Below are positions 24,949 through 33,169 of a stretch of 38,725 nucleotides of DNA, piece after piece. Source of the DNA: Clostridiales bacterium UBA1752 (GTDB taxonomy: Bacteria; Bacillota; Clostridia; Oscillospirales; CAG-382); the NCBI GenBank assembly GCA_002314835.1, contig DCHM01000018.1, forward strand, positions 40,903 to 79,627. The letters run 5' to 3'. The number at the start of each line of letters is the position of its first letter. Within the stretch, counting starts at the first letter, position 1. The translations under genes and the position numbers were made by a program. The notes under the pieces are model-generated. The model worked only from the letters and a program-made list of their open reading frames with translations. It did no database searches and was not told the DNA's origin.

Positions 24949-26009
24949 CGTTTTCCCTCCAATATCTCCGTTACCTGCGCAATAAGCGTCCGCATCTGTT
25001 CGGGAGTGCCGATTGTGATGCGGTTGTATTCCTTTATCCGCTCACTCGTGAAATGACGAACCAAAATTCCATTTTCTTTGAGGATATTATACAGCTCGAG
25101 ACCGCTGATTTTGTCACATTTTGCAAAAACGAAGTTGGTCATCGACGGTATAACCTCAAATCCGAGCTTTTCCAGCTCTGCCGTCGTCCATTCGCGGGTC
25201 TGCATAATAATTTTACAATTATTGTCATAGTATGACTGACTTTTGAGTGCCGCAATTCCGGCGGCAGAGGTCAGGCTGTTGACATTGTAGGGATTTGTCG
25301 AATAACGTATTGTGTCGATATCTCTGATAATTTCGGGACAGGCAAAGCCGAAGCCGAGGCGTGCACCCGCCATCGAGCGTGATTTGGAAAAAGTACCGAC
25401 AACAAGCAGGTTGTTGTATTTCGAAATTAGTCCGACCGCACTCTCCCCGCCGAAGTCGATATACGCCTCGTCGATTATAACGAGATTGTCGGGATTGGAG
25501 GCGACGATTCTCTCAATGTCGGCGAGCGGCAGATATCGACCGCTCGGAGCATTGGGGTTTGCCAGCACAACCGTCTTGTTTACTCCGATGTAATCCTCGA
25601 TGTTTACCGAGAAATCGTCGGCAAGCGGAATTTCCGTATAGGGAATGTGATAGACGTCGGCATATACGGGATAAAATCCGTAGGTAATATCGGGGAAGAC
25701 AAACGGCGTAGTTTCGTCGCCGAAGGTCATAAACGCATAGTTCAGAACCTCATCAGAGCTGTTGCACATCACGATGGAATCGGGCTGAATTCCGTAATTC
25801 TCCGCCATCTGTGCGCGCAGAGCGGCAGACTCGGGGTCGGAGTACAGACGCAGATTCTCCACCTCACCGGCAACCGCCTCGGCAACCTCCGGCGACGGCG
25901 GATACGGCGACTCGTTGGTATTGAGCTTGATGTACTGCCTGTTCTGCGGCTGTTCTCCGGGAACATAAGGCGTCAATTTATCAAAGCGATGCGAAAAAAA
26001 TCTGCTCAT
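24945..26009 (-). CDS. hisC: Histidinol-phosphate aminotransferase
   Basis: A 354-residue fold-type I PLP aminotransferase. Visible landmarks are KLNTNESPYPPSP at the N-terminus, NPNAPSGRYLP, DEAYIDFGG, and the PLP lysine in TFSKSRSMAGARLGFG. It converts imidazole acetol phosphate to histidinol phosphate. The start overlaps the hisD stop by 4 bases. Confidence 0.94.
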   Translation of the reverse strand: MSRFFSHRFDKLTPYVPGEQPQNRQYIKLNTNESPYPPSPEVAEAVAGEVENLRLYSDPESAALRAQMAENYGIQPDSIVMCNSSDEVLNYAFMTFGDETTPFVFPDITYGFYPVYADVYHIPYTEIPLADDFSVNIEDYIGVNKTVVLANPNAPSGRYLPLADIERIVASNPDNLVIIDEAYIDFGGESAVGLISKYNNLLVVGTFSKSRSMAGARLGFGFACPEIIRDIDTIRYSTNPYNVNSLTSAAGIAALKSQSYYDNNCKIIMQTREWTTAELEKLGFEVIPSMTNFVFAKCDKISGLELYNILKENGILVRHFTSERIKEYNRITIGTPEQMRTLIAQVTEILEGKR

Positions 26010-27286
26010 TCCTTTTCAAACCTCACCGTCGCGCTGATTCCGTGAGCGGTAAGTCCCTCCTTATCGGCAAAATATGCAATCTTATCGGTGACCCTGCCGA
26101 GTGCTTCTCTCGAATAGTATATGTATTGGGATTTTTTTACAAAATCGTCGACCGACAGCGGCGAGGCGTATCTTGCCGTACCGCTTGTGGGCAGTGTGTG
26201 GTTGGGACCCGCGAGGTAGTCTCCGAGGCTTTCGGGGCAGTTCTTGCCCATAAAAATCGAGCCTGCGTGTTTTATCTTATCGAGGTAGTCGAACGGATTG
26301 TCGACGCACAGCTCGAGATGCTCGGGCGCAATCTCGTTGGCAATGTCGATAGCCTTGATCAAATCGTTCTCCGCCACGATGATTTTGCCGTTTTTGTCGA
26401 TTGACGCGCGCGCTATTTCTGCTCGGGGCAGCAACGGAATCTGACGCTCCAGCTCCTCGGCGACCCTTTGCGCGAAATCGGAGCTGTCCGTTACCAGCAC
26501 CGCGCTTGCGTTTTTGTCGTGCTCTGCCTGCGAGAGCAGGTCGGCTGCGACGATTTTAGGACTGTTGGTATCGTCGGCTACCACTAAAATTTCACTCGGT
26601 CCGGCAATCATATCAATCGAAACCCTGCCGAAAACCTGTTTCTTTGCCTCGGCGACAAAAGCGTTGCCGGGCCCGACTATTTTGTCGACTCTCGGTATGC
26701 TCTCGGTTCCGTAAGCGAGTGCGGCGACCGCCTGCGCTCCGCCGACCTTGCAGATACTGTCGATGCCGGCGATTTTCGCGGCGGCAAGTATGGCGGGGTT
26801 GATTTTCCCGTTTTTCATAGGCGGCGACACCATAATAATCCGTTCACAGCCGGCGATCTTGGCGGGAATTGAATCCATAAGCACGGTGGACGGATATGCC
26901 GCCGTACCGCCCGGAACATAGATACCGACCCTTTCGATGGGCATAATCTTCTGACCGATGACCACACCGTCGCTGTCGTTTATGATATAACTCGTGCGCT
27001 TCTGCTTCTCGTGGAAATTGCGGATATTGGCAGCCGCCTGCTCCAAAACGGAGAGAAATTCCGGCTCAATGCTCTCAAACGCCTCGTCAATCTCCGCCTG
27101 TGTCACCTCAAAGCTGTCAACCGCAACACCGTCGAACTCCTTGGTGTACCGGCGCAGTGCCGCGTCACCGCCCGACCTCACACCCTCAATAATGTCGGAA
27201 ACGACGCCCTCAACCGAGGTGGGGATATTTTCTCTTGCGAAAATTTCGCTGTTCGGCACTTCGCCGTATCTGTAAATTTTTATCAT
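26006..27286 (-). CDS. hisD: Histidinol dehydrogenase
   Basis: A 426-residue enzyme that oxidises histidinol to histidine in the last two steps. Visible landmarks are VPGGTAAYPSTVLM, VGGAQAVAALAYGTESIPRVDKIVGPGN, the zinc-site Q and H in LLSQAEHD, catalytic E-H in APEHLEL, and AGPNHTLPT. The second of two adjacent ATGs (27286) has better spacing to AAGGAG; the other is 27289. About 100 bases of non-coding sequence with small GC hairpins separate it from hisG. Confidence 0.95.
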   Translation of the reverse strand: MIKIYRYGEVPNSEIFARENIPTSVEGVVSDIIEGVRSGGDAALRRYTKEFDGVAVDSFEVTQAEIDEAFESIEPEFLSVLEQAAANIRNFHEKQKRTSYIINDSDGVVIGQKIMPIERVGIYVPGGTAAYPSTVLMDSIPAKIAGCERIIMVSPPMKNGKINPAILAAAKIAGIDSICKVGGAQAVAALAYGTESIPRVDKIVGPGNAFVAEAKKQVFGRVSIDMIAGPSEILVVADDTNSPKIVAADLLSQAEHDKNASAVLVTDSSDFAQRVAEELERQIPLLPRAEIARASIDKNGKIIVAENDLIKAIDIANEIAPEHLELCVDNPFDYLDKIKHAGSIFMGKNCPESLGDYLAGPNHTLPTSGTARYASPLSVDDFVKKSQYIYYSREALGRVTDKIAYFADKEGLTAHGISATVRFEKE

Positions 27287-27390
27287 CATTCTGCTCCTTT
27301 ATGTTCGATTATTCCGGGTAAAAACCGGCAGACCGAGCACCCTGCCGCGGTCGTATTAACACTGCTTTTCGGTAATTTCCCAAGCGGCGG

Positions 27391-28014
27391 TCAGTCGCGT
27401 GTCATCTCTCTCATCGCTTCGGTTATCTTCTCTATTTCGGCACTTTTGAACTTGAACGACGCTTTATTCGCTATCAGCCTTGCGCTTATCGGCAGTATCT
27501 TTTCCTTGACCTCAAGGTCATTTTCTCTGAGCGTGCTCCCCGTCTCAACGATATCCACGATAACATCGGACAATCCGAGAATCGGCGCAAGCTCTATAGA
27601 ACCGTTGAGTGTTATTATGTCGATATCCCTGCCTGTGCGCGCATAGTAATCGGACGCTATGTTGGTGAATTTTGTCGCAACCTTGAGCACACGGTGACCG
27701 TCATCGTAAAAATCCTTTTTCCCCGCCACCGCCATGTGACACCTGCCGACGTTCAAATCCAGCAGCTCATACACATCGGGCGCGTATTCAAGCAGAATAT
27801 CTTTGCCCGCAACGCCTATATCGGCGGCTCCGCGCTCGACGTAAATCGAAACGTCGCTCGGCTTGACCCAAAAATACCGCACCTGCTTTTGCGCGTTCTC
27901 GAAAATCAGCTTGCGGTTGCTCTCGCGTATCTCGGGACATTCATAGCCCGCATTCTCGAACATACCATATACCTTTTCGCCGAGCCTTCCCTTGGGCAGC
28001 GCAATATTAAGCAT
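27391..28014 (-). CDS. hisG: ATP phosphoribosyltransferase, short form
   Basis: A 207-residue catalytic subunit that commits PRPP and ATP to histidine synthesis. Visible landmarks are IALPKGRLGEKV at the start, GAADIGVAGKDIL, and the PRPP-binding region around DVIVDIVETGSTLREN. It lacks the C-terminal regulatory domain of the long form and so needs HisZ, encoded just upstream. The ATG at 28014 has AGAGG 8 bases upstream and overlaps the hisZ stop by 8 bases (ATGCTTAA); a GTG lies at 28023. Confidence 0.94.
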   Translation of the reverse strand: MLNIALPKGRLGEKVYGMFENAGYECPEIRESNRKLIFENAQKQVRYFWVKPSDVSIYVERGAADIGVAGKDILLEYAPDVYELLDLNVGRCHMAVAGKKDFYDDGHRVLKVATKFTNIASDYYARTGRDIDIITLNGSIELAPILGLSDVIVDIVETGSTLRENDLEVKEKILPISARLIANKASFKFKSAEIEKITEAMREMTRD

Positions 28015-29101
28015 TGCCGTCACCTCTCAAATCGACAGTATATTTATATCTCAGCTTTTCGGGTATTTCCTTCTGACAGCTCACCGACGCGCCGCCCGCT
28101 GCAATGCGCTCCGTTTCGCTCTGCAGCCTTGAAAGCGGAGTGTGCTCGCCGTACAGCAGCAGGCAATCGACATCATAGCTCTCTCCGTCGGCGGCAATAT
28201 CGTCGAGCCGATCGAGGTAAAGCGCAAAGCCGACTGCGCCCGACGAACGGTTCATCTTTTTCATCATATTGTCATACTGACCGCCCGCCAGCACACCGCA
28301 GTAAATGCCGTCGATAAAGCCCGTAAACACAAACCCGTTGTAATAATTCATATCGTTAATGACCGAAAAATCGAACATTATCCGGTCTGCGAACGGTGAA
28401 TGGTCGAGCATTTCAGACAAAAGGCGTATTTTCTCAATCTGCTCCGCGCCGCATATTCCGCAAAGACCGTCAATGACGCCGGCGCGTCTGCCGTAAAGCG
28501 AGATGAGCGCGGCGATTTTTCCGTACCCGTCATCGTCTATTCCGAAGCTTTCGCACAGCTCCCGCAGCTCGTGGGCGTTTTTCTGCGAGATACATTCCAT
28601 CGCCCTCGTCACAAAGCCGTGAGCATCGCAGACGCCGGATACGACCGAATAAACAAGGTCCAAATCGCTGACCTCTATATAGAACGAATCGGATATCTCG
28701 GAAAGGCTCTCGGCGGCAAGCGTTATGACCTCATAGATATCGAAAAGATCGATATCTCCAATACATTCCAGTCCTGCCTGCATTATCTCTTTAAACCGGC
28801 GCGTGCTTTCCGACACCCTGTAGACATTCTCGTTGTAATATACCTTTTGCTTGACCCCGCGTCTGTCCTCGCCGTTTTTGATTATCGACAGCGTGACGTC
28901 GGGCTTTAGAGCCATAAGTCTGCCGTTGGTGTCGTTAAAGGCTATTACGCGGTCGCTGACCAAAAAATCCTTATTTTGCAGATATAGGTCATATTCCTCG
29001 AATTTGCTCATCTTGTACGGCAGATAACCGTGCCGTCGGTACAGCGAGCGGAGATTGAAAATCGCTTTTTCTTCAAATCTCATTACCGCTTCGTCAATCA
29101 T
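28007..29101 (-). CDS. hisZ: ATP phosphoribosyltransferase regulatory subunit
   Basis: A 364-residue HisRS paralogue without tRNA-charging activity that complexes with short HisG. Visible landmarks are a HisRS-like core with ALKPDVTLSIIKN (motif 2 region, ~65-77), KVYYNENVYR, QAGLECIGD and YYNGFVFTGFIDG. GGAG lies 8 bases before the ATG. It is the first gene of the operon, with a promoter about 135 bases upstream. Confidence 0.92.
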   Translation of the reverse strand: MIDEAVMRFEEKAIFNLRSLYRRHGYLPYKMSKFEEYDLYLQNKDFLVSDRVIAFNDTNGRLMALKPDVTLSIIKNGEDRRGVKQKVYYNENVYRVSESTRRFKEIMQAGLECIGDIDLFDIYEVITLAAESLSEISDSFYIEVSDLDLVYSVVSGVCDAHGFVTRAMECISQKNAHELRELCESFGIDDDGYGKIAALISLYGRRAGVIDGLCGICGAEQIEKIRLLSEMLDHSPFADRIMFDFSVINDMNYYNGFVFTGFIDGIYCGVLAGGQYDNMMKKMNRSSGAVGFALYLDRLDDIAADGESYDVDCLLLYGEHTPLSRLQSETERIAAGGASVSCQKEIPEKLRYKYTVDLRGDGNA

Positions 29102-29231
29102 CGTTTTTTCTCCATTTCCCGTAGCTTCGTGAGGATAAACCCCTTTTTGCTCCTTCGCAATTCCCTGCCGTCTGAAGTCTTGATTCTGTTTCGGAATACA
29201 CTTTACTATGTTAGCGTGTTATCACAGTACA

Positions 29232-29260
29232 GTTATAGCATATTAAAGCGCCGGTGTCAA
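29232..29260 (-). promoter_or_regulatory. Promoter of the his operon
   Basis: Minus-strand TTGACA (29255-29260), 17 bases, TATAAC (29232-29237). The leader to hisZ is about 125 bases. It shows no His-codon-rich leader peptide and no T-box core, so control is more likely by a repressor or not at the RNA level. Confidence 0.75.
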
Positions 29261-29346
29261 TACATACTATGCACAGTGTAACGCCACTTTTTATCAATCC
29301 GATGAATCAATTAATTGCTCAAAAGCCGCATCGCCGCAGACACGGC

Positions 29347-29383
29347 AAAAACGCGCCGAGAGAGCGTCTTCTTCCCTCTCGGC
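29347..29383 (-). terminator. Terminator of the rep-like gene
   Basis: GCCGAGAG (29355-29362) and CTCTCGGC (29376-29383) form an 8-pair stem. On the minus strand it is followed by GCGTTTTT. It lies 130 bases after the rep stop. Confidence 0.75.
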
Positions 29384-29515
29384 AACTTTACTTGATTTTG
29401 CGGCATTCGCCCGATATAGCTCAATTTAGGTGCCCATGCGTCGATTTTATAACTATTGGCTAAGTGTGAAGTGGAATTCGGGAAAATTCGGTCCGATTTC
29501 CGACCCAACGGTACA

Positions 29516-31033
29516 TCAGCCGTCAAGCTCTGCTTCCAGCTTGATAAGCAGAGTTTCTCTCATCAAATCACCCGACTGCAGAGCATTCCAAATACAGGCT
29601 CGTATGTAACTTGCGGGATTCCTGATGTCGGTTGTGACGGCGGCGGCGGTATATGCATCCCTCACCTGCTGATAGAGGTCACCGAGTGAAAGCTCACAGC
29701 TATAATTATCCGCGATCAGCTTATCGAGAATTTTTTCGTAAACCTCGTCGGAGGATATCAGTCTGCCGCCGATATTCATACGCGTTGCTGATGTCAGCAT
29801 ATCGGTGAGCGTATCGCGGTAAAGACAGAAAAGCTTGTGATGAAACTCGCCGTTCTCAAATGAGGCATGAGTTTTTTTGCTGCCGAGCACAATATCATCG
29901 GTCAGTATCTCAACGGCGGCTTTGGTAATTTCCCGATCGGCAAGCCATTCGCGAGGAACGGTTTCCTTTTCGAGCATTTCGCAGATAACAAGGTCGTGAA
30001 GCTTGCTTTGCCGCGCAGAATAGGTCTTTATACCTTCTGAATTTCCCGTCAGCTTCAGCAGCTCGGATTTTTTTTGACGATAATCTTTCAGTCTTTCTTT
30101 TTCTTTTTGATTGATAAGACGTGGTATTTTTTCATAGTGGTACTTTTTAGTAGTGGTACTTTTAGTGTCGGAAAATTTGGTGTCTTGAAAATCGGTGTCC
30201 TGTTTTTCCGTGTCCTGATTTTTGTTGCTCTGAGCGGAAAAATACATTATTTCCGTACCCGAAAATTCCGTGTCCCGATTTTTGGAGCACTGTGTTTTTT
30301 CGACAGGTAAATACTTTTCTATGATGTGCTTTGTATTGCCTTTAACTATATCGGGACGGTCGACGAGGTAGACGTCGTTGACGCCGAGTCTGCCGTTGAT
30401 ATGGCGCTGTCTTATCTCGATAAAGTTGAATTGCAGCAGCTCGCGGTTGAGCTTTTCGTAGGTATGAACGCCTACACCGAGCTGAGCGACGGCAAGCGTT
30501 TTGTCGGGAAATGCGCTGTCCGCCGCGCCGGTGAATGACGCATAGTAGGCATACAGACCCTTTGCCTTTACGGTAATTCTGCGGTCGGTCATAACCGCCT
30601 TTGGAACAAGACCATAGCCCGCGCTTTTCAGCCCCGAGGCGCGAATCACCGCGTATTCTCTGTCGGAGGCTTCCGTGAGAAATTTGAGAGGGCGGTTTAC
30701 CAGCGTATAGATGTTATTTTTGTAACGGCTTCCGTCCGTTTTTGTTTGCTCGACGGTGATATAGCCGTTTTCGAGCAGCATATTATAATGCTTATAATAC
30801 GAATCCTTGCTCATACAAAGGTCGGCGAGGATTTTGTCTCTGCCGGGGAATGCGCTGTTCCCTGCCCCCGAATAGGAGCAGAAATAGGCGTATATCGACT
30901 TTGCTTCAAGTGTCAGGTCGCTGTCGAGCATAACCGTCTTGGGGATTATACCGTAGCCCCTGCAATAGACGCCCTCGACCGCGAGTCGGTCGGCAAGCTC
31001 GGATATAACGGTGTTTTGCAGCTGTTCGTTCAT
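29516..31033 (-). CDS. Replication-initiator-like protein with duplicated winged helix
   Basis: A 505-residue protein. Residues ~25-115 and ~138-228 are two copies of one domain (GYGIIPKTVMLD...AKSIYAYFCSYSG against GYGLVPKAVMTD...AKGLYAYYASFTG). Each resembles the N-terminal winged helix of RepA_N/DnaD-type initiators of Firmicutes plasmids and ICEs. Residues ~250-300 are a low-complexity 5-residue repeat (xFxDT). The C-terminal ~340-505 is helical and may mirror the host-specific C-terminal domain of RepA_N proteins. GGGAGG lies before the ATG. It diverges from a ParA/ParB operon and has a ~440-base leader overlapped by a predicted antisense RNA. A transcription factor role is the alternative. 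Confidence 0.7.
   Translation of the reverse strand: MNEQLQNTVISELADRLAVEGVYCRGYGIIPKTVMLDSDLTLEAKSIYAYFCSYSGAGNSAFPGRDKILADLCMSKDSYYKHYNMLLENGYITVEQTKTDGSRYKNNIYTLVNRPLKFLTEASDREYAVIRASGLKSAGYGLVPKAVMTDRRITVKAKGLYAYYASFTGAADSAFPDKTLAVAQLGVGVHTYEKLNRELLQFNFIEIRQRHINGRLGVNDVYLVDRPDIVKGNTKHIIEKYLPVEKTQCSKNRDTEFSGTEIMYFSAQSNKNQDTEKQDTDFQDTKFSDTKSTTTKKYHYEKIPRLINQKEKERLKDYRQKKSELLKLTGNSEGIKTYSARQSKLHDLVICEMLEKETVPREWLADREITKAAVEILTDDIVLGSKKTHASFENGEFHHKLFCLYRDTLTDMLTSATRMNIGGRLISSDEVYEKILDKLIADNYSCELSLGDLYQQVRDAYTAAAVTTDIRNPASYIRACIWNALQSGDLMRETLLIKLEAELDG
30160..30285. repeat. 15-bp periodic repeat (iteron-like) inside the rep-like gene
   Basis: On the plus strand TGTC recurs at 30166, 30181, 30196, 30211 and 30271, exactly in 15-base register, with decayed units at 30226, 30241 and 30256. 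The best units read like GGTGTCNTGA flanked by A/T runs. The period is five codons and gives the xFxDT protein repeat. In RepA_N plasmids the origin lies in the middle of rep, so this may be the initiator binding array. Confidence 0.6.
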
Positions 31034-31338
31034 AACAGTCCTCCCTTCCTATATTTTGGAAAAGCGGCTCGGATGTTCCTTTTGGGGAATATTACGCCGT
31101 AAATATAATATCGGCGGTTTTGTTTTTCGGCTCGTGCATCGACCGCTTCGGACTGTTACCGTGAAATTATCGCTTTATATTGCTTTTCGCTTGGCTTAAC
31201 GGATTGTCGCTTCTGTTTAAAAGACACAAGAAAAGCTCCGAAAAAACGCTCGCCCACTGCAGGAATCTGCGCCGTTTCCTCGGAATTGAGAAAAGCCACA
31301 TCTCGAATTAGTTGTCTTATATATTAAGGGCTTTTCTC

Positions 31339-31367
31339 TTGCTTTTGTGCCCTAACAATGCTATACT
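31339..31367 (+). promoter_or_regulatory. Promoter of the candidate antisense RNA
   Basis: TTGCTT (31339-31344), 17 bases, TATACT (31362-31367). A start near 31374 is expected. No ORF follows before the terminator at 31444. Confidence 0.6.
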
Positions 31368-31373
31368 CAAAGA

Positions 31374-31475
31374 AGGGTACAGCAAACCCGACTCCTGCTG
31401 AGCTTCCGTCCAGGAAATCACACGAGTAAAATGCTTATTGTAAGAGAGAAGTGCCGCTAACGCTTCTCTTTTTCT
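31374..31475 (+). ncRNA. Candidate antisense RNA to the rep leader
   Basis: A predicted transcript of about 100 nt, bounded by its own promoter and a hairpin terminator. It lies entirely opposite the start of the leftward rep transcript (predicted start near 31476). Antisense RNAs in this position control copy number in RepA_N-type plasmids. No coding potential is seen. The RNA is predicted only. Confidence 0.5.
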
Positions 31476-31479
31476 TTTT
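31444..31479 (+). terminator. Terminator of the candidate antisense RNA
   Basis: AGAGAAG (31445-31451) pairs with CTTCTCT (31463-31469), extended by a wobble and a G-C pair, with a 7-base loop. The sequence TTTTCTTTTT follows. Confidence 0.75.
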
Positions 31480-31482
31480 ACG

Positions 31483-31511
31483 ATTATAGTAAAAGAATTT
31501 ATCAATTGCAA
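31483..31511 (-). promoter_or_regulatory. Leftward promoter of the rep leader
   Basis: Minus-strand TTGCAA (31506-31511), 17 bases, TATAAT (31483-31488). Transcription would start near 31476 and cross the whole antisense RNA region before reaching rep at 31033. Confidence 0.6.
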
Positions 31512-31541
31512 GCAAAAATCAAAAAAACCTGTCAGCAGGGG

Positions 31542-31570
31542 TTTACACTCTCCCGTTTTTGAGCTATAAT
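31542..31570 (+). promoter_or_regulatory. Promoter of the par operon
   Basis: TTTACA (31542-31547), 17 bases, TATAAT (31565-31570). A short inverted repeat CCTGTCAGCAGG (31528-31539) touches the -35 and could be an operator. Confidence 0.65.
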
Positions 31571-31598
31571 TTATGCCATAAGACGGGGGTGATTTTTT

Positions 31599-32141
31599 AT
31601 GTTCGGAAATGATTACGAGGAATTGAATTCGGTTCCGAGCAACTGCTTCGGCGCCCTTCTCGGAATGGCGATGCTGGTAAACGAGATAGAGACCTATCGG
31701 CAGTTTCAGGGCATACTCGAGCAGAAAGGAATTTACGGAATAAGCGAGAGAAGAATATCGGAATACTGCAACGGTATGTATACTCCGCCGTTCGAAAAGG
31801 CAAAGCAGATGCTCGAGGTGCTGAATTATTCGATAACGGACAGCGAGCTGCTTGAGGCCTTGCGGGCAAACCGTGAGTACGCCAAGATAAGACCAAAAAG
31901 CTATCGGCGCAAGGATGACCGGGAGATCCGTATTTCGGTGCGGCTTAAGCTCAGCAAGATTATGCCCGACCAGCCCGCCGACCGCACAGCGCTCATTATG
32001 GATGAACGAATCGAGCATCTGTGCGGCAGCAGGAACAACTACACCGACTATATTCAGGCCCTTATAAACAAGGATTTGAGCGAATATATTTTGAATCTCG
32101 ATTCTATCGACGCTATACGCGGGGAGGACAGTAAGACATGA
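31599..32141 (+). CDS. Small DNA-binding-type protein of the par operon
   Basis: A 180-residue protein of no recognised family. Residues ~50-85 (ISERRISEYCNGMYTPPFEK, then a helix) look like a helix-turn-helix. Residues ~107-170 (REIRISVRLKLSK, then helices with YTDYIQALINKDL) resemble a ribbon-helix-helix-like end. The stop overlaps the ParA start by 4 bases. A role as operon repressor or partition accessory is inferred. GGGGGTGA precedes the ATG. Confidence 0.7.
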   Translation: MFGNDYEELNSVPSNCFGALLGMAMLVNEIETYRQFQGILEQKGIYGISERRISEYCNGMYTPPFEKAKQMLEVLNYSITDSELLEALRANREYAKIRPKSYRRKDDREIRISVRLKLSKIMPDQPADRTALIMDERIEHLCGSRNNYTDYIQALINKDLSEYILNLDSIDAIRGEDSKT

Positions 32142-33169
32142 GCAGAACAAAGGTGATTGCGATTGCAAATCAAAAGGGCGGAGTGGGCAAGACAACTACT
32201 ACCGCCAACCTTGGTTACGCCCTGAGCAATATGGGGCGCGATGTGCTTCTCATCGACTACGATTCGCAGGCGTCGCTGACCAACTATCTGAATATCGGAC
32301 TTGACGACGAGGAAACGTATTACGGCATATATGATTTGATGCTCTGCGCTCTTCGTCCCGTCGACCCCGAGTTTGACGAGAGCCTTGCCGCCATCGACTA
32401 TAAAAACGACAACGATTTTGCGCGTCTGTGCGAGATGTGCATACACCGCCCCACCTACCTTGCACGGGAGCTGCAGACGGTGGACGGCAAGCGCAAGGTC
32501 GTGGACGTCGAAAGGGAATTCGGCTTTGATCTGCTTCCCTCGCACCTTTATCTGTCCGATTATTCGCTCGAGGTGTCGCAGCCGAAATATGCCAACGACA
32601 GCGTCGGCGGTCTGCGCCTTTATAACGTAATTCAGCGCATACTTAAATGGCATGAGTATGATTATGTTCTCATCGACTGCAATCCGTCACTCGAAATAAT
32701 GACGATGAATGCGATTATAGCGAGCACGTCGGGCATACTTATTCCCACCAATCTCGACCTGCTGTCCACAAGAGGCGTTACCAACCTTGTTGACCGTATT
32801 GGCGATGTTCAGGAGCTTATGAACGGCATAAACCCGCCTATTGTTCACATGGGTGTTATCGGAATACTTCTCAACCTCTATTCCGAACGCAGACGCGTCG
32901 ATACCACCATCGAGAATAATCTCAATATGTTCTATCCCTTCAAGATTTTCCGTGAAAAGATACCCGAGTCGGTCGACGCAAAGCGCGCCGTTTTGGGCGG
33001 TCTCATCTATTCGCAGATTCACAAAAAAGCCAAAACTCAGTACGAGGCGGTCGCCCGCGAGCTGGAGGAAACGCTCGGGCAGATGGAAAAGGAAGGGCAG
33101 AAGATTCAATATCTCGAGCGCAAAATGAATGTTGTGGAGCAGCCGGAGGATACGCAGGACAATGAGTAG
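32138..33169 (+). CDS. parA: ParA-family partition ATPase
   Basis: A 343-residue ATPase with the deviant Walker A motif KGGVGKTTT (K13 signature, K18 catalytic), Walker A' LLIDYDSQASLT and Walker B YVLIDCNPS. It is longer than the usual ~260 residues because of an insertion at about residues 55-130. No N-terminal DNA-binding domain is fused. ParA dimers move ParB-DNA complexes over the nucleoid. It overlaps the 180-residue ORF by 4 bases and parB by 8 bases. Confidence 0.88.
   Translation: MSRTKVIAIANQKGGVGKTTTTANLGYALSNMGRDVLLIDYDSQASLTNYLNIGLDDEETYYGIYDLMLCALRPVDPEFDESLAAIDYKNDNDFARLCEMCIHRPTYLARELQTVDGKRKVVDVEREFGFDLLPSHLYLSDYSLEVSQPKYANDSVGGLRLYNVIQRILKWHEYDYVLIDCNPSLEIMTMNAIIASTSGILIPTNLDLLSTRGVTNLVDRIGDVQELMNGINPPIVHMGVIGILLNLYSERRRVDTTIENNLNMFYPFKIFREKIPESVDAKRAVLGGLIYSQIHKKAKTQYEAVARELEETLGQMEKEGQKIQYLERKMNVVEQPEDTQDNE

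Larger units (their letters stand above)
29102..29515. other. Intergenic region between hisZ and rep
   Basis: A 414-base stretch without a convincing gene. It holds the his leader and promoter (29102-29260) and the rep terminator (29347-29383). A 71-codon open frame over the terminator (29311-29526) has no ribosome site and is probably chance. Confidence 0.6.
31034..31598. other. Rep leader and control region
   Basis: A 565-base divergent region between rep (-) and the par operon (+). It contains a leftward promoter (31483-31511), a rightward promoter-terminator pair bracketing a ~100-nt transcript (31339-31479), a rightward promoter for the par operon (31542-31570) and a 10-bp inverted repeat GAGAAAAGCC/GGCTTTTCTC (31288-31297 and 31329-31338). 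A third partial copy, CAAGAAAAGC (31227-31236), allows alternative pairing in the rep leader. A small hairpin CGCCG/CGGCG lies at 31095-31116. Confidence 0.55.

Noticed and set aside
29102..29231. His leader as attenuator or T-box
   Set aside because: No run of His codons in a leader peptide, no T-box core sequence and no terminator hairpin with T-run before hisZ.
31317..32195. A 292-codon open frame on the minus strand
   Set aside because: It lies opposite the par-operon first gene and antisense RNA, has no ribosome site, and its protein looks like random translation; the plus-strand ORF has a promoter, ribosome site and parA overlap.
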